DNA of 64,000 nucleotides, taken from positions 32,676-96,675 of the forward strand of contig CAZBDU010000008.1 in assembly GCA_964490725.1 (NCBI GenBank), written 5' to 3'. The stretch is from CAZBDU01 sp964490725. GTDB taxonomy: Bacteria; Spirochaetota; Spirochaetia; SZUA-6; DRHE01. A program made the translations under genes and the position numbers. This document shows, piece after piece, positions 8,400-17,138 of the stretch. The notes beneath the pieces are model-generated. The model saw nothing but the letters and a program-made list of their open reading frames with translations. It did no database searches and was not told the origin of the DNA. Within the stretch, counting starts at the first letter, position 1. Every line of letters starts with the position of its first letter.

Positions 8400-9818
8400 A
8401 TGGACAGGTACGCGGCGGTGGACCTGGGGGCCGAAAGCGGGCGGGTGATCGTGGGGGACGTCGAGTCCATCGAGGTGGTCCACCGTTTCGAGAACGCTCC
8501 CGTCCTGGTCCGGGGAACGCTCTACTGGGACATTCTGGGCATCTTTGCCCAGGTCAAGACCGGGCTGCGCGAGGCCTTCCGCCGCTATCCCGGGGAGGTC
8601 CGCTCCGTGGGCATCGACACCTGGGGTGTGGACTACGGGCTGCTGGACGCAGAAGGTGAGCTGCTGGGCAACCTCTATCACTACCGCGACGCGCGCACCG
8701 ACGGCATCCCCGAGCAGGTGTGGGCTGCGGTCCCGCGCGCCGAGCTATACCGGGTCACCGGCATCCAGTACCTGCAGCTCAACACCGTTTACCAGCTCTA
8801 CGCGCACCTGCAGGCAAAGCCGTGGATCGCCGATCGGGTGAGGACCTTTCTCTGCCTGCCGAACCTGCTGACCTACTGGCTGAGCGGAGTGATGGTGAAC
8901 GAGTACAGTCATGCAACCACCACCGGCCTCTACGACCCGGCGAAGCGGGGGTGGGCGGAAAACGTGATGGAGAAGCTGGGGATCCCCCGGCGCATCTTCC
9001 GAGAAGTGGTCCCCTCGGGAAGCGTGCTCGGTCCCCTCACCCCGGATGCAGCGGCGGAGCTGGGCGCACCGCCGGGGGTGCAGGTCGTGGCCACCGCCGG
9101 CCACGACACTGCCTGCGCCGTTGCGGCGGTGCCCGCCGCCGGAGCGGACTACGCCTACCTCAGCTCGGGGACGTGGTCCTTGCTGGGCATCGAGTCGCCA
9201 CGGCCGATCATCAACGAGGCGAGCTACCGCTACAACTTCACCAACGAGGGTGCGGCGGACGGGGGGATCCGTTTTCTCAAGAACATCACCGGCCTGTGGA
9301 TCGTGCAGGAATGCCGGCGCTCCTGGGAGGAGCGGGGAGAGAGCTTCACCTATGCCGAGCTGGCTCAGATGGCGGAGGCTCACGGCCCGGCCCGCTTCCG
9401 CATCGACCCCAACGACCAGCGTTTCCTCAAGCCCGGAACGGCGGCCGACAGCATGCCGGAGCGGCTGGCCTCCTACTGCCGTGAGAGGGGTCAGGATGTG
9501 CCGGACAGCCCGGCTCACGTGGTGCGCGGCGTCCTGGAGAGCCTGGCCGCCTGCTACGCCGAGACGATTCGCCGCCTGGAGGAGTGCTCGGGCCGGCAGG
9601 TGCGGGCGCTGCACGTGATCGGTGGCGGCAGCCGCAATGAGCTCCTCTGCCGGCTGACCGCAGCAGCGGCGGGATGTCCCGTGTATGCCGGGCCCGCGGA
9701 GGCCACCGCGGTGGGCAACATCATGCTCCAGGCCATCGGCATGGGCGCGCTGGGATCGGTGGAGGAGGGACGCCGGCGGATACGCCGGGCCCAGCGGGTG
9801 GCCGAGTACCGGCCCTGA
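8400..9818 (+). CDS. rhaB: L-rhamnulokinase
   Basis: A 472-residue FGGY-family kinase that phosphorylates L-rhamnulose to L-rhamnulose 1-phosphate. The N-terminal ATPase signature AAVDLGAESGRV, the VGIDTWGVDYGLL substrate block, LPNLLTYWLSG, TAGHDTACAV with its catalytic Asp, SSGTWSLLGIE and IGGGSRNELLCRL are all characteristic of RhaB. ATG 8400 lies 17 bases downstream of the SDR stop with AGGAG close upstream. It completes the isomerase-kinase pair with rhaA at 1.0-2.3 kb, on the opposite strand. The stop is only three bases from the convergent hydrolase gene. Confidence 0.95.
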   Translation: MDRYAAVDLGAESGRVIVGDVESIEVVHRFENAPVLVRGTLYWDILGIFAQVKTGLREAFRRYPGEVRSVGIDTWGVDYGLLDAEGELLGNLYHYRDARTDGIPEQVWAAVPRAELYRVTGIQYLQLNTVYQLYAHLQAKPWIADRVRTFLCLPNLLTYWLSGVMVNEYSHATTTGLYDPAKRGWAENVMEKLGIPRRIFREVVPSGSVLGPLTPDAAAELGAPPGVQVVATAGHDTACAVAAVPAAGADYAYLSSGTWSLLGIESPRPIINEASYRYNFTNEGAADGGIRFLKNITGLWIVQECRRSWEERGESFTYAELAQMAEAHGPARFRIDPNDQRFLKPGTAADSMPERLASYCRERGQDVPDSPAHVVRGVLESLAACYAETIRRLEECSGRQVRALHVIGGGSRNELLCRLTAAAAGCPVYAGPAEATAVGNIMLQAIGMGALGSVEEGRRRIRRAQRVAEYRP

Positions 9819-9821
9819 GCC

Positions 9822-10598
9822 TCAGCCCCGGTCCAGGCCGCCGATGAAATCCTGGAGCAGGGCCTGGAACTGGTCGGAGCAGATGAAGTGCAGCCAGTGG
9901 CCGCAGCCCGGGATGACCTCGATCCTGGCCTGGGGAAAGCTGCGCCTGAACAGGGGCAGGTCTTGCTCGCCGACGAAGGGCGAGTCGCCGCCGGCCACCA
10001 GCATGGCCGGGCCGGGGTAGGTGGTGTCGAAGCCGCTGAAGTCCGGCCCGCTCAGCATGGGCGAGCTCCTGAGCACCGGAGTGTTGATCTTCCAGCGAAA
10101 GCCCTCCCCGCTGCGCTCCAGATTCATCTGCAGGAACTGCCGGATCTCGCCGTCGGGCACGATTTCCGCCATGGCCCGGTCGATCTCGTCGCGGCTGCTG
10201 TAGCCGGAGAGGTCCATGGACAGCGCGTCGAACTCGGCCTGGAAGTCCGGCTGGTAGGGACGGGGAGCGATGTCCACCACGATCACTGCGGCCGCCCTGC
10301 CGGGGTAGCGCAGGGCGTGGCCCATGACGGTCAGGCCGCCCATGGAGTGGCCCAGGAGCAGGGGGTCCTGGATGCCCTGGTCCGCCAGCCACTCGTCCAG
10401 ATCCTCGATCAGATCGTCGAAGCTGTGGCTGGCGGCGTGCGGCGAATCCCCGTGGTTGCGTGCGTCCAAGGCGTAGGGATGGCCCAGGCGCTTCAGGAAC
10501 CGCCCCACGCTGGTCCAGTTCTTGGAGGAGGCGAACAGCCCGTGGAGAATCACGATCGGCCTGCCGCTGCCGCCGAAGTCCTGGTGATGCAGCTTCAT
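9822..10598 (-). CDS. Alpha/beta-hydrolase (YbfF-like esterase)
   Basis: A 258-residue cytoplasmic alpha/beta-hydrolase. The oxyanion-hole HGLFASSKNW (19-28), nucleophile elbow GHSMGG (Ser85), a candidate acid in VAGGDSPFV and the catalytic His in CGHWLHF (about 234) form a complete triad. The HGLFASSKNW and DARNHGDSP blocks resemble YbfF-type acyl esterases. ATG 10598 is chosen because family similarity begins at MKLHHQDFG. It is convergent with rhaB (gap three bases). The substrate is unknown. Confidence 0.82.
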   Translation of the reverse strand: MKLHHQDFGGSGRPIVILHGLFASSKNWTSVGRFLKRLGHPYALDARNHGDSPHAASHSFDDLIEDLDEWLADQGIQDPLLLGHSMGGLTVMGHALRYPGRAAAVIVVDIAPRPYQPDFQAEFDALSMDLSGYSSRDEIDRAMAEIVPDGEIRQFLQMNLERSGEGFRWKINTPVLRSSPMLSGPDFSGFDTTYPGPAMLVAGGDSPFVGEQDLPLFRRSFPQARIEVIPGCGHWLHFICSDQFQALLQDFIGGLDRG

Positions 10599-10654
10599 GG
10601 GCCTCAATGTAGCGGTACGGCAAGTGCAGGGCAACTCGGCCGCGGAGCGCCCCG

Positions 10655-11962
10655 CTACGGTGCGCCCCTGGCCGCCAGTCCAATGTCCCTGAAGCGCCGG
10701 AGCCGGTCCGCCAGGGCGGGCGTGCCGCGGAGGCTGCGCTCGCTGAACATTCCGGCCTCGATGTCGCGGGTGGCCTCGATCTCGTGGCCGATGAGCGCCC
10801 AGGTGGCATCCACCAGGTGGCGGAACTCCGGCCGCCGCAGCTCGGGGCAGAGAAAGCTCTGCCGGGGAGAGTTGATGTCCACCCCGCTGATCTGCAGCAG
10901 ACCGTGGCGCTCACAGAGCTCCTGGACCTTCAGAAGCTGCTCCCGGCTGTTGCGGGGCGGCATGTAGGTTGCGGCCTGGAACCCCAGCTCCGCAATGGTA
11001 GCGAACAGCTCCTCCAGGTAGCCGTCCTCGAAGCGCTGGGGCTTCTTGTCGCCGGTGACCGACTCTCCCACGTCGCCCAGGTACGCGTAGGCGGCGATCA
11101 CGCCGTTGGCCCGGCAGAGCTCCAGCGCCTTCCGGACGTCCGGGCACTCCGAGCCTGCCTCGATGTAGAAGCGCTCCACCAGCTCGCTCTTGAAGGCGCC
11201 CAGCAGGTCGTACAGGTAGTGGGGATTGTCCTTCTGCAATAGGTACTCCAGCACCCTGCCCGAGGGTCGAAGCGACATCTCCCGCCGGAGGTAGTCCAGC
11301 AGCGGAGCGCCGCGTCCCAGCCGCTGCACCAGCTTTCCGGCCAGGGCGAACAGGAGGTGGCGCTCGGTGACGGTACCTCCCCCGGCGTGCATGGACAGCG
11401 GCAGGACGTCGGCGTCGAACTCCAGCCGCAGGTCGGGATCCGGAAGGAGCCCGTTGAGGCACTCCAGCATGCGGCGGTTGCGGCGGTTGCGCTCCTCCCG
11501 CAGCGGAGCGAAGCAGGCGTCCACCTGGCCGATCCTGCTGTGGGGCACCCCGTGCAGGGCGATGTAGGCGTTGGAGAGCTGGTCCGGATTGTTGATGCGT
11601 CTGCCGGCCAGCCTGGTGTCGGAGAAGTCGCAGCGGCATTCCAGGCCGACGGTGGTGGCAAGCCCGGCCAGGCGTCCCGCCTGGATGAACTCCCCTGCGC
11701 CGGCCAGCGAGTCGTGGTCCATGATGCCGGCGGTCTGCAGCCCGGCCCTGCGCGCGAACCACACCGCGGCGGCCGGGGAGTAGGGGGAGAAGGAGTAGAT
11801 CGTGTGGATGTGATTGTTCACGTCCCGGCCGGCGGGATGGGCCTGCAGGGCGCCGCGGCGCACCAGCTCGGCCAGCTCCCGCAGGGCGTCCAGGCGCTCG
11901 GAGCGGGAACCGCGGCCGAGGGCCGCTTCCAGCCGGGTGACGGGAGATTCGGGTGCATTCAT
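10655..11962 (-). CDS. PHP-domain metal-dependent hydrolase/phosphoesterase
   Basis: A 435-residue protein with a PHP-type metal site: NNHIHTIYSFSPYSP (about 49-63) supplies the first His-x-His, MDHDSLAG the second metal motif, and LECRC a likely Glu ligand. PHP proteins hydrolyse phosphoesters or amide-like bonds using two or three metal ions. The interior of roughly 150 residues with HSRIGQVDACF and LSMHAGGGTVTERHLL is not a common PHP arrangement and I do not recognise a named subfamily. It stands alone, transcribed away from metF, with 56 bases to the esterase gene downstream. A role in sugar-phosphate metabolism would fit the region but is inference. Confidence 0.75.
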   Translation of the reverse strand: MNAPESPVTRLEAALGRGSRSERLDALRELAELVRRGALQAHPAGRDVNNHIHTIYSFSPYSPAAAVWFARRAGLQTAGIMDHDSLAGAGEFIQAGRLAGLATTVGLECRCDFSDTRLAGRRINNPDQLSNAYIALHGVPHSRIGQVDACFAPLREERNRRNRRMLECLNGLLPDPDLRLEFDADVLPLSMHAGGGTVTERHLLFALAGKLVQRLGRGAPLLDYLRREMSLRPSGRVLEYLLQKDNPHYLYDLLGAFKSELVERFYIEAGSECPDVRKALELCRANGVIAAYAYLGDVGESVTGDKKPQRFEDGYLEELFATIAELGFQAATYMPPRNSREQLLKVQELCERHGLLQISGVDINSPRQSFLCPELRRPEFRHLVDATWALIGHEIEATRDIEAGMFSERSLRGTPALADRLRRFRDIGLAARGAP

Positions 11963-12092
11963 CGCGCCGATGGTAGCACACCATTCCCGGCCTGTCAGGT
12001 GGAGCGCCGCACCGCCGGGCCTCCCTCGCAGCCTCGCGCCGTGCCCCCCGCACCGCCGGGCCCGGGCGGGCCGGGCCCGGCGAGGACTCGCC

Positions 12093-12121
12093 TTGACTTA
12101 ACCTGAGCAAAACGGTAGGAT
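12093..12121 (+). promoter_or_regulatory. Promoter for the metF-metV gene
   Basis: TTGACT (12093-12098) and TAGGAT (12116-12121) are spaced 17 bases, about 27 bases upstream of the ATG, leaving no room for a riboswitch. Confidence 0.7.
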
Positions 12122-12147
12122 ATGACATCTCCCGGGGAGGATGTACG

Positions 12148-13800
12148 ATGATGCATTTCAAGACCGCGCTGCAGGGAGGCGAGGATTTTGTGGTAACCTG
12201 CGAGCTGGTGCCCGGCCGCGGGTACACCGGGGCCGGGGTGGACAACATCCTGCGCTTCGCGGAGCAGGCCAAAGACTCCCCGCAGATCTACGCCCTCAGC
12301 CTGACTGACAACGCCGGGGGCAACCCCGCCCTGTCCGCGGACGTTCTGGGCACGGAGATCATCGGCATGGGAGTGGACCTGATCGTTCACTTCTCCTGCA
12401 AGGATTTCAGCCGCAACGAGCTGGAGTCGCGGGCCTACGCGCTGAAGCGCTCTGGGGTGACCAACCTCCTGGTGGTGACCGGGGACTACCCGGTTTCCGG
12501 CTTCCTGGGGCTGTCCAAGCCGGTCTTCGATGTGGACTCCGTCATGGCGCTTCACTATTTCCGCAAGATGAACGAAGGGCTGCGGATCACCGTGGGCCGC
12601 AAGGAGGTCACCCTGGAGCCCACCGACTTCTTCCTGGGCGCCGTGGCCTCACCGTTCAAGGCCACCGAAGGCTCCGCGATGATGCAGTACCGGAAGCTGG
12701 AAAAGAAGATCCGCGCCGGGGCGAACTACGTGATCACACAGCTGGGGTACGACTCCCGCAAGTATGCCGAGCTGATCCGCTACGTGCGCCGTACCCTGGG
12801 GCTCGGCATCCCGGTGATGGGCAGCGTCTACGTCCTGTCCGCCGGAGCGGCGCGCTACATGGCCGGCGGGGAGGTGCCGGGCTGCTACGTAGACGAGCGG
12901 CTGGTGCGGGCCATCAGCCAGGAGGCGAAAGCCGACGACAAGGGCCGCGCCGCGCGCCTGGAACGGGCGGCGCGGCAGGTGGCCATCCTCAAGGGCCTGG
13001 GCTACAACGGCACCCACATCGAGGGGCTGAACCTCAAGTTCGCAGACGTCCAGGCCATCCTGGAGCGCTCCCGGGAGATCGGTGCGAACTGGCGCGACCA
13101 TCTGGAGCAGTTCGACTACTCCCCGAAGAACGGCTTCTTCATGTTCTCCGGCGGCGGGCGCTTCCAGACCGTGCGCGGGTGGTACCAGGCGGCCGCCAGG
13201 AGCCCGGGAAACGGCGGAACGGCGGGCAGCGCCGTCGGGGTCGCCGGAGCCGGGGGCGAGGAGGAGCTGAGCTACCTGAAGACCCCCCGCCGCCGGGTGC
13301 CCTCCCTGACCTTCTGGGCCATGCGGCTGATGCACAACCTGTTCTTCCTGGAGGAAACCGCCGGGTACCGCTTCATGCGGCGGTTGTCCCGGTTCGCGGA
13401 GAAGCGCCGGTTCTGGTACCGGCTGTTCTCAGCCGGGGAGGCGGCGGTGAAGAAGGCCCTCTTCGACTGCCGCCGCTGCGACGACTGCGCCCTGTTCGAG
13501 ACGTTCTATCTCTGCCCCGAGTCGCGTTGCCCCAAGGGACAGCGCATCGGCCCCTGCGGAGGCAGCCGTGTGGACGGCAGCTGCGAGGTCTTCCCGGGAC
13601 GGCCCTGCATCTGGGAGCTGGTGTACCGCAGGGCCAAGAACCGCAGGGAGCTGCCGGCTCTGAGCTACATCATCCCGCCGCGCGATTGGAAGCTGTACGA
13701 AACCTCCTCCTGGGTGAACTACTTCTGCAAGCATGACCACTCGGGAGTGAGGTTGGACATCCCGGAGACGCTCGCGGAGAGGAGGCCTGTCCACCGGTAG
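12148..13800 (+). CDS. metF: Methylenetetrahydrofolate reductase with MetV-type zinc/Fe-S C-terminal domain
   Basis: A 550-residue fusion. The N-terminal half (about 1-335) is a MetF TIM barrel that reduces methylene-H4folate to methyl-H4folate; VTCELVPGRG, LSLTDNAGGNP, VTGDYPVSGF and ITQLGYDSRKY are typical flavin- and folate-binding segments. A low-complexity Gly/Ala linker (about 345-370) leads to a C-terminal MTHFR_C/MetV domain with CRRCDDC, CPESRCPKGQRIGPCGGS, CEVFPGRPCIW. MetV partners MetF in acetogens and other anaerobes, where it helps take electrons from ferredoxin- or NADH-linked partners. ATG 12148 has GGGGAGGATGTACG upstream. With the corrinoid protein this indicates methyl-group metabolism. 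Confidence 0.92.
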   Translation: MMHFKTALQGGEDFVVTCELVPGRGYTGAGVDNILRFAEQAKDSPQIYALSLTDNAGGNPALSADVLGTEIIGMGVDLIVHFSCKDFSRNELESRAYALKRSGVTNLLVVTGDYPVSGFLGLSKPVFDVDSVMALHYFRKMNEGLRITVGRKEVTLEPTDFFLGAVASPFKATEGSAMMQYRKLEKKIRAGANYVITQLGYDSRKYAELIRYVRRTLGLGIPVMGSVYVLSAGAARYMAGGEVPGCYVDERLVRAISQEAKADDKGRAARLERAARQVAILKGLGYNGTHIEGLNLKFADVQAILERSREIGANWRDHLEQFDYSPKNGFFMFSGGGRFQTVRGWYQAAARSPGNGGTAGSAVGVAGAGGEEELSYLKTPRRRVPSLTFWAMRLMHNLFFLEETAGYRFMRRLSRFAEKRRFWYRLFSAGEAAVKKALFDCRRCDDCALFETFYLCPESRCPKGQRIGPCGGSRVDGSCEVFPGRPCIWELVYRRAKNRRELPALSYIIPPRDWKLYETSSWVNYFCKHDHSGVRLDIPETLAERRPVHR

Positions 13801-13851
13801 GGCTCGGCGACCTCCTCCCAGAGCAGGCTCCTTCCACCCCTCCCCGCCCAA

Positions 13852-13877
13852 TCGCGAGAAAAATGGCGAATTCGCGA
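13852..13877. promoter_or_regulatory. Paired TCGCGA palindromes upstream of the hexaheme cytochrome promoter
   Basis: TCGCGA occurs at 13852-13857 and 13872-13877, exactly 20 bases apart (about two helical turns), directly upstream of the -35 box at 13887. This spacing on one helix face is typical of an activator or cooperative repressor, but the protein is unknown. Confidence 0.4.
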
Positions 13878-13886
13878 TAAAATCAT

Positions 13887-13915
13887 TTGACACCGTGAAT
13901 AATGTGCCGTAAAAT
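13887..13915 (+). promoter_or_regulatory. Promoter for the hexaheme cytochrome gene
   Basis: TTGACA (13887-13892) and TAAAAT (13910-13915) are spaced 17 bases. A CGTGAAT heptamer (13894-13900) lies in the spacer. It gives a leader of about 57 bases. Confidence 0.8.
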
Positions 13916-13980
13916 GAGGCGCGCGGGGGGGAAATTAGCGCCCGCCGAGAGTCCATATCAACACGAGGAGGTTAGCTGCG

Positions 13981-15123
13981 ATGGTGAAGTCTGCCAAAGC
14001 GCTCGTGGTAGCAGCCTGTCTGCTGCTGCTGGTGCCGATGGCGGTGCTCGCCGAGGGAGCGTACGAGAAGAACGTTGTCCGGGATGACTTCGGGGCGTCC
14101 TGCGCCGACTGCCACGGCGCCACGCCCAAGTACCACATCCTGGGAGCCAGGCTCGGCTACGACACGTCCGGGCACAAGAACAACGCCAACTCGTACTACG
14201 CCAACGGCGCGGGCTGCCAGAGGTGCCACACCAACGAGGGATTCATCGAGTTCGTGAACACCGGCAAGGTTGAAGGGTACGTCCCTTACCCGTCCCAGCC
14301 GGGCTGTTTCACCTGCCACACGAACCACGAGACCTGGGACATGAGCCTCAGGACCGTGAAGCCGGTGAAGCTGGCCAACGGGGCTACCTTCGACGTGGGG
14401 GAGGGCAACCTCTGCGCCAACTGCCACCAGGCCCGCGGAGCGGCCAGGGAGGTGGTGGCGGCGATGCCGGCCAACAAGGTCAGCTCCCACTGGGGCGCCC
14501 ACCACGGGCCGCAGTCGGACGTGGTGAACGGCACCAACGCCTGGGAGTTCCCGGGCAAGCGGTACTCCAGCTCGCCGCACAAGGACGTGATCTCCGACGG
14601 CTGCGTCTCCTGCCACATGGCCCTGCCCGACGGCAGGTACGGATTCAGCCCCGAGCTCGGCGGCCACAGCTTCAACATCGTGGGCGAGGTGCATGAGGCC
14701 GGAAAGGTCAACCTCTCCGCCTGCGCCCAGTGCCACCAGGGTGTGGAGCAGGTGCGCGGCACCGAGTTCTTCAGCATCAAGGCCAAGGCCGACTACGACC
14801 ACGACGGCACGGTGGAGCCCGTGCAGATGGAGGTCCAGGGCCTGCTGGACGCCCTGGTGAACAAGAACGGCACGGGGTATCTGCAGGCCATGAATCCCCC
14901 CATGTTCGCGAAAGACGCCACGGCTACCGTGGAAGGCATGAAGTGGGCCGGCTCCCGCTCGGGGCAGTGGTCCGAGGAGCAGATGGCCGCCCTGTACAAC
15001 TTCAAGCTGTTCGTGGAGGACCGCAGCCGCGGCGTGCACAACGCCACCTACACGATCCAGGTGCTGTACGACACGCTGAAGGCTCTCGATCCCCGCCTGG
15101 ACGACTCGCTGCGTCCGCGCTGA
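13981..15123 (+). CDS. Secreted hexaheme c-type cytochrome
   Basis: A 380-residue protein with a cleavable signal peptide (hydrophobic core about 8-22, AEG cleavage region near 24-26) and six CxxCH heme-binding sites at about 41-45, 79-83, 109-113, 145-149, 208-212 and 248-252. Many additional His residues can serve as distal ligands. It should be exported and matured by the ResB/ResC system encoded at 40-41.7 kb. The C-terminal ~110 residues carry no heme sites and look helical. It has its own strong promoter and a strong terminator, so it is a monocistronic, probably abundant cytochrome. No CxxCK catalytic site is present, so it is not an NrfA-type nitrite reductase; a role as electron carrier or terminal reductase for an unknown acceptor is inferred. 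Confidence 0.9.
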   Translation: MVKSAKALVVAACLLLLVPMAVLAEGAYEKNVVRDDFGASCADCHGATPKYHILGARLGYDTSGHKNNANSYYANGAGCQRCHTNEGFIEFVNTGKVEGYVPYPSQPGCFTCHTNHETWDMSLRTVKPVKLANGATFDVGEGNLCANCHQARGAAREVVAAMPANKVSSHWGAHHGPQSDVVNGTNAWEFPGKRYSSSPHKDVISDGCVSCHMALPDGRYGFSPELGGHSFNIVGEVHEAGKVNLSACAQCHQGVEQVRGTEFFSIKAKADYDHDGTVEPVQMEVQGLLDALVNKNGTGYLQAMNPPMFAKDATATVEGMKWAGSRSGQWSEEQMAALYNFKLFVEDRSRGVHNATYTIQVLYDTLKALDPRLDDSLRPR

Positions 15124-15170
15124 TCGACGCCGGGCCCGCCCGTGGCGCGGCCGGCAAGAGAGTGTGAAAA

Positions 15171-15209
15171 CAGGAGCCCGGGGCAGCCCCCGGGCTCTTC
15201 CTGTCTTTG
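15171..15209. terminator. Bidirectional terminator between hexaheme cytochrome and metXW
   Basis: GAGCCCGGGG (15174-15183) pairs with CCCCGGGCTC (15188-15197) across a 4-base loop, extended by CAGG/CCTG. A pyrimidine-rich TTCCTGTCTTT follows on the plus strand. Confidence 0.8.
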
Positions 15210-15248
15210 CGGCGGCAGCGGGCGCGGGCGCCTGGCGCCGGGTCTCGC

Positions 15249-17048
15249 TCAGCGGCTGATTACCACGATGGCCAGGTCCGCGTAGGTGTTGGGGTCCTCG
15301 GTCACCTCGCGGCCGGCCTCGGTGTCCAGGGCGATCATACGGTGGATGTGGATCTTCTGCTCCCGGCAGAGGTCCACGAAGTCGGCGATGGTGAAGAAGC
15401 GGCGGTTGGGGGTGTTGTACCACTTGTAGCGCAGGACGCCCGCGCTTTCCGGCGCGCGGCCCTGCTCGGCCAGCATGCGGCGGAGCTTATAGTAGGCGAA
15501 GTTGGGAAAGCTGACGATACCGCGGCGGCCGATGCGGATGATCTCCTTCAGCAGCCCCTCCACGTCCAGGATGGCCTGCAGGGTGCGCGACAGAAGCACC
15601 GTGTCGTAGCTGGAATCGGGGAACAGGTCCAGGTGCTGGTTCAAGTCGGCGTGCACCACGTCCAGGCCCAGCCTGGAGCAGGAAACGATGGCGGCCTGGT
15701 CCAGCTCCACTCCGGTGAGGCCCTCGAATCCGAGCCGCTTCAGCCGCCAGAGCAGCTCCCCGTGCCCGCAGCCCAGGTCCAGGACGCTGGCGCCGCGGGG
15801 GATCAGGTCGATGATGCTGTCGTAGTCCAGCCGGTCGGGGTGGAAGATGCTCACCGGGTCCTGGGGCGCCTCCAGGCCGCCCACCCCTGGCGCCTCCCCC
15901 GTGAGGTCGGCCAGGAAGGCGCGGATGATCTCCCCGTAGATCTCCAGGTTGTGCTCCAGAAGAAAGGAGTCGTGCCCGTAGGAGCTGGCCACGTTGCAGT
16001 AGCTCACCCGCCTTCCCGCCAGCACCAGGGAGTCCACCAGGAGGCGTGACTCCTCCGGCGGAAAGAGCCAGTCGCTTTCGTAGCTGAGCACGAGCCACCG
16101 GCTGTCCGCTCTCCCGATGCTGCGGACCAGCTCCTCCCGGGTGCTGCCGATGTCGAACAGGTCCATGGCCAGAGACAGGGCGATGTAGCTGTTGGCGTCG
16201 AAGCGCTCCACGAAACGATCTCCCTGGTAGCCCAGGTAGGAGCCCACGGAGAAGCGCGTCTCGAACAGGGTCGACACGTCCCGGGGGGCATTGCGGTCCT
16301 CCTCGAACTTCAGCTGCATCGACTCGCGGCTGAGGTAGGTGATGTGCCCGATCATGCGGGCGATGGCCAGCCCCGTGTCCGGGCCCCGCTGCCGGTCGTA
16401 GTACTGGCCGTCCCGGTAGTTGGGGTCATGGAGGATCGCGTTCCTGCCCACGATGTCGAAGGCCAGGGACTGGCTGGTCAGGCGCGAGGCGGTCGCGATG
16501 GCCACGCACCCGGCCACCTTGGTGGGGTAGCCTGCGGCCCAGCCCAGCACCTGCTGCCCCCCCATGGATCCTCCGATCACGGCCAGAAGGCGGGAGATGC
16601 CCAGCTCGTCCACCAGCCGCTTCTGCGCCTCCACCATGTCGCAGATGGTGACGGTGGGGAACTCCCGCCCGTAGGGGCGGCCGGTGGCGGGATTGACGCT
16701 GCTGGGGCCGGTGGTGCCGCGGCAGCCGCCCAGCACATTGGGGCAGATCACGAACAGCCGGTTCGTGTCGATGGGTTTTCCCGGTCCCACCATGATCTCC
16801 CACCAGCCGGGCTCGTCAACCGTGCCGTGGCTCGCCACGTGGCTGTCGCCGCTCAGGGCGTGGCAGACGAGCACCGCATTGCTGCGTGCCTGGTTCAGCT
16901 CCCCGTAGGTTTCGTAGCAGATGGTGACCGTCTCCAGAGCGTCGCCGAGCTCCAGAGGCAGGGGCTGCGGCAGCGTAAGGTACTTCGCGTGGGCCAGGGG
17001 TCTGGCTGTGCGGACGGCGTCGCTGCTGGCCAGAAAATCGTCGTTCAC
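15249..17048 (-). CDS. metX-metW: Fused homoserine O-acetyltransferase - MetW
   Basis: A 599-residue fusion for methionine biosynthesis. The MetX half (about 1-385) is an alpha/beta-hydrolase-fold acyltransferase that acylates L-homoserine: CHALSGDSH, nucleophile GGSMGGQQ (Ser161), Asp326 in ESDWLFPPEE and His359 in SYGHDSF. A short linker leads to the MetW half (about 400-599), a SAM-methyltransferase-fold protein with LDLGCGHGE (423-431) and GVELDQ. metX and metW are usually adjacent, separate genes. GTG 17048 is set by AGGTGA seven bases upstream. Expression is very likely controlled by the SAM-I riboswitch in the leader. Acetyl versus succinyl specificity cannot be read with confidence. 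Confidence 0.93.
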   Translation of the reverse strand: MNDDFLASSDAVRTARPLAHAKYLTLPQPLPLELGDALETVTICYETYGELNQARSNAVLVCHALSGDSHVASHGTVDEPGWWEIMVGPGKPIDTNRLFVICPNVLGGCRGTTGPSSVNPATGRPYGREFPTVTICDMVEAQKRLVDELGISRLLAVIGGSMGGQQVLGWAAGYPTKVAGCVAIATASRLTSQSLAFDIVGRNAILHDPNYRDGQYYDRQRGPDTGLAIARMIGHITYLSRESMQLKFEEDRNAPRDVSTLFETRFSVGSYLGYQGDRFVERFDANSYIALSLAMDLFDIGSTREELVRSIGRADSRWLVLSYESDWLFPPEESRLLVDSLVLAGRRVSYCNVASSYGHDSFLLEHNLEIYGEIIRAFLADLTGEAPGVGGLEAPQDPVSIFHPDRLDYDSIIDLIPRGASVLDLGCGHGELLWRLKRLGFEGLTGVELDQAAIVSCSRLGLDVVHADLNQHLDLFPDSSYDTVLLSRTLQAILDVEGLLKEIIRIGRRGIVSFPNFAYYKLRRMLAEQGRAPESAGVLRYKWYNTPNRRFFTIADFVDLCREQKIHIHRMIALDTEAGREVTEDPNTYADLAIVVISR

Positions 17049-17058
17049 GATACGTTCA

Positions 17059-17072
17059 CCTCGATATCGAGG
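17059..17072 (-). promoter_or_regulatory. Perfect palindrome covering the metXW ribosome-binding site
   Basis: CCTCGATATCGAGG is self-complementary and its 3' arm provides most of the GAGGTGA ribosome-binding site. Folded as a hairpin or pairing element it would hide the site, consistent with translational control downstream of the SAM aptamer. Confidence 0.5.
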
Positions 17073-17138
17073 AATCGGGGAATGGCCGGCGTGAATGTTC
17101 TTGCCAGGGCTGGATGGAACCTTCGGTTCCTTCGAACC

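Noticed and set aside
13981..15123. Ammonia-forming nitrite reductase (NrfA)
   Set aside because: Six CxxCH sites are present, but there is no CxxCK catalytic heme site and the length and spacing do not fit.
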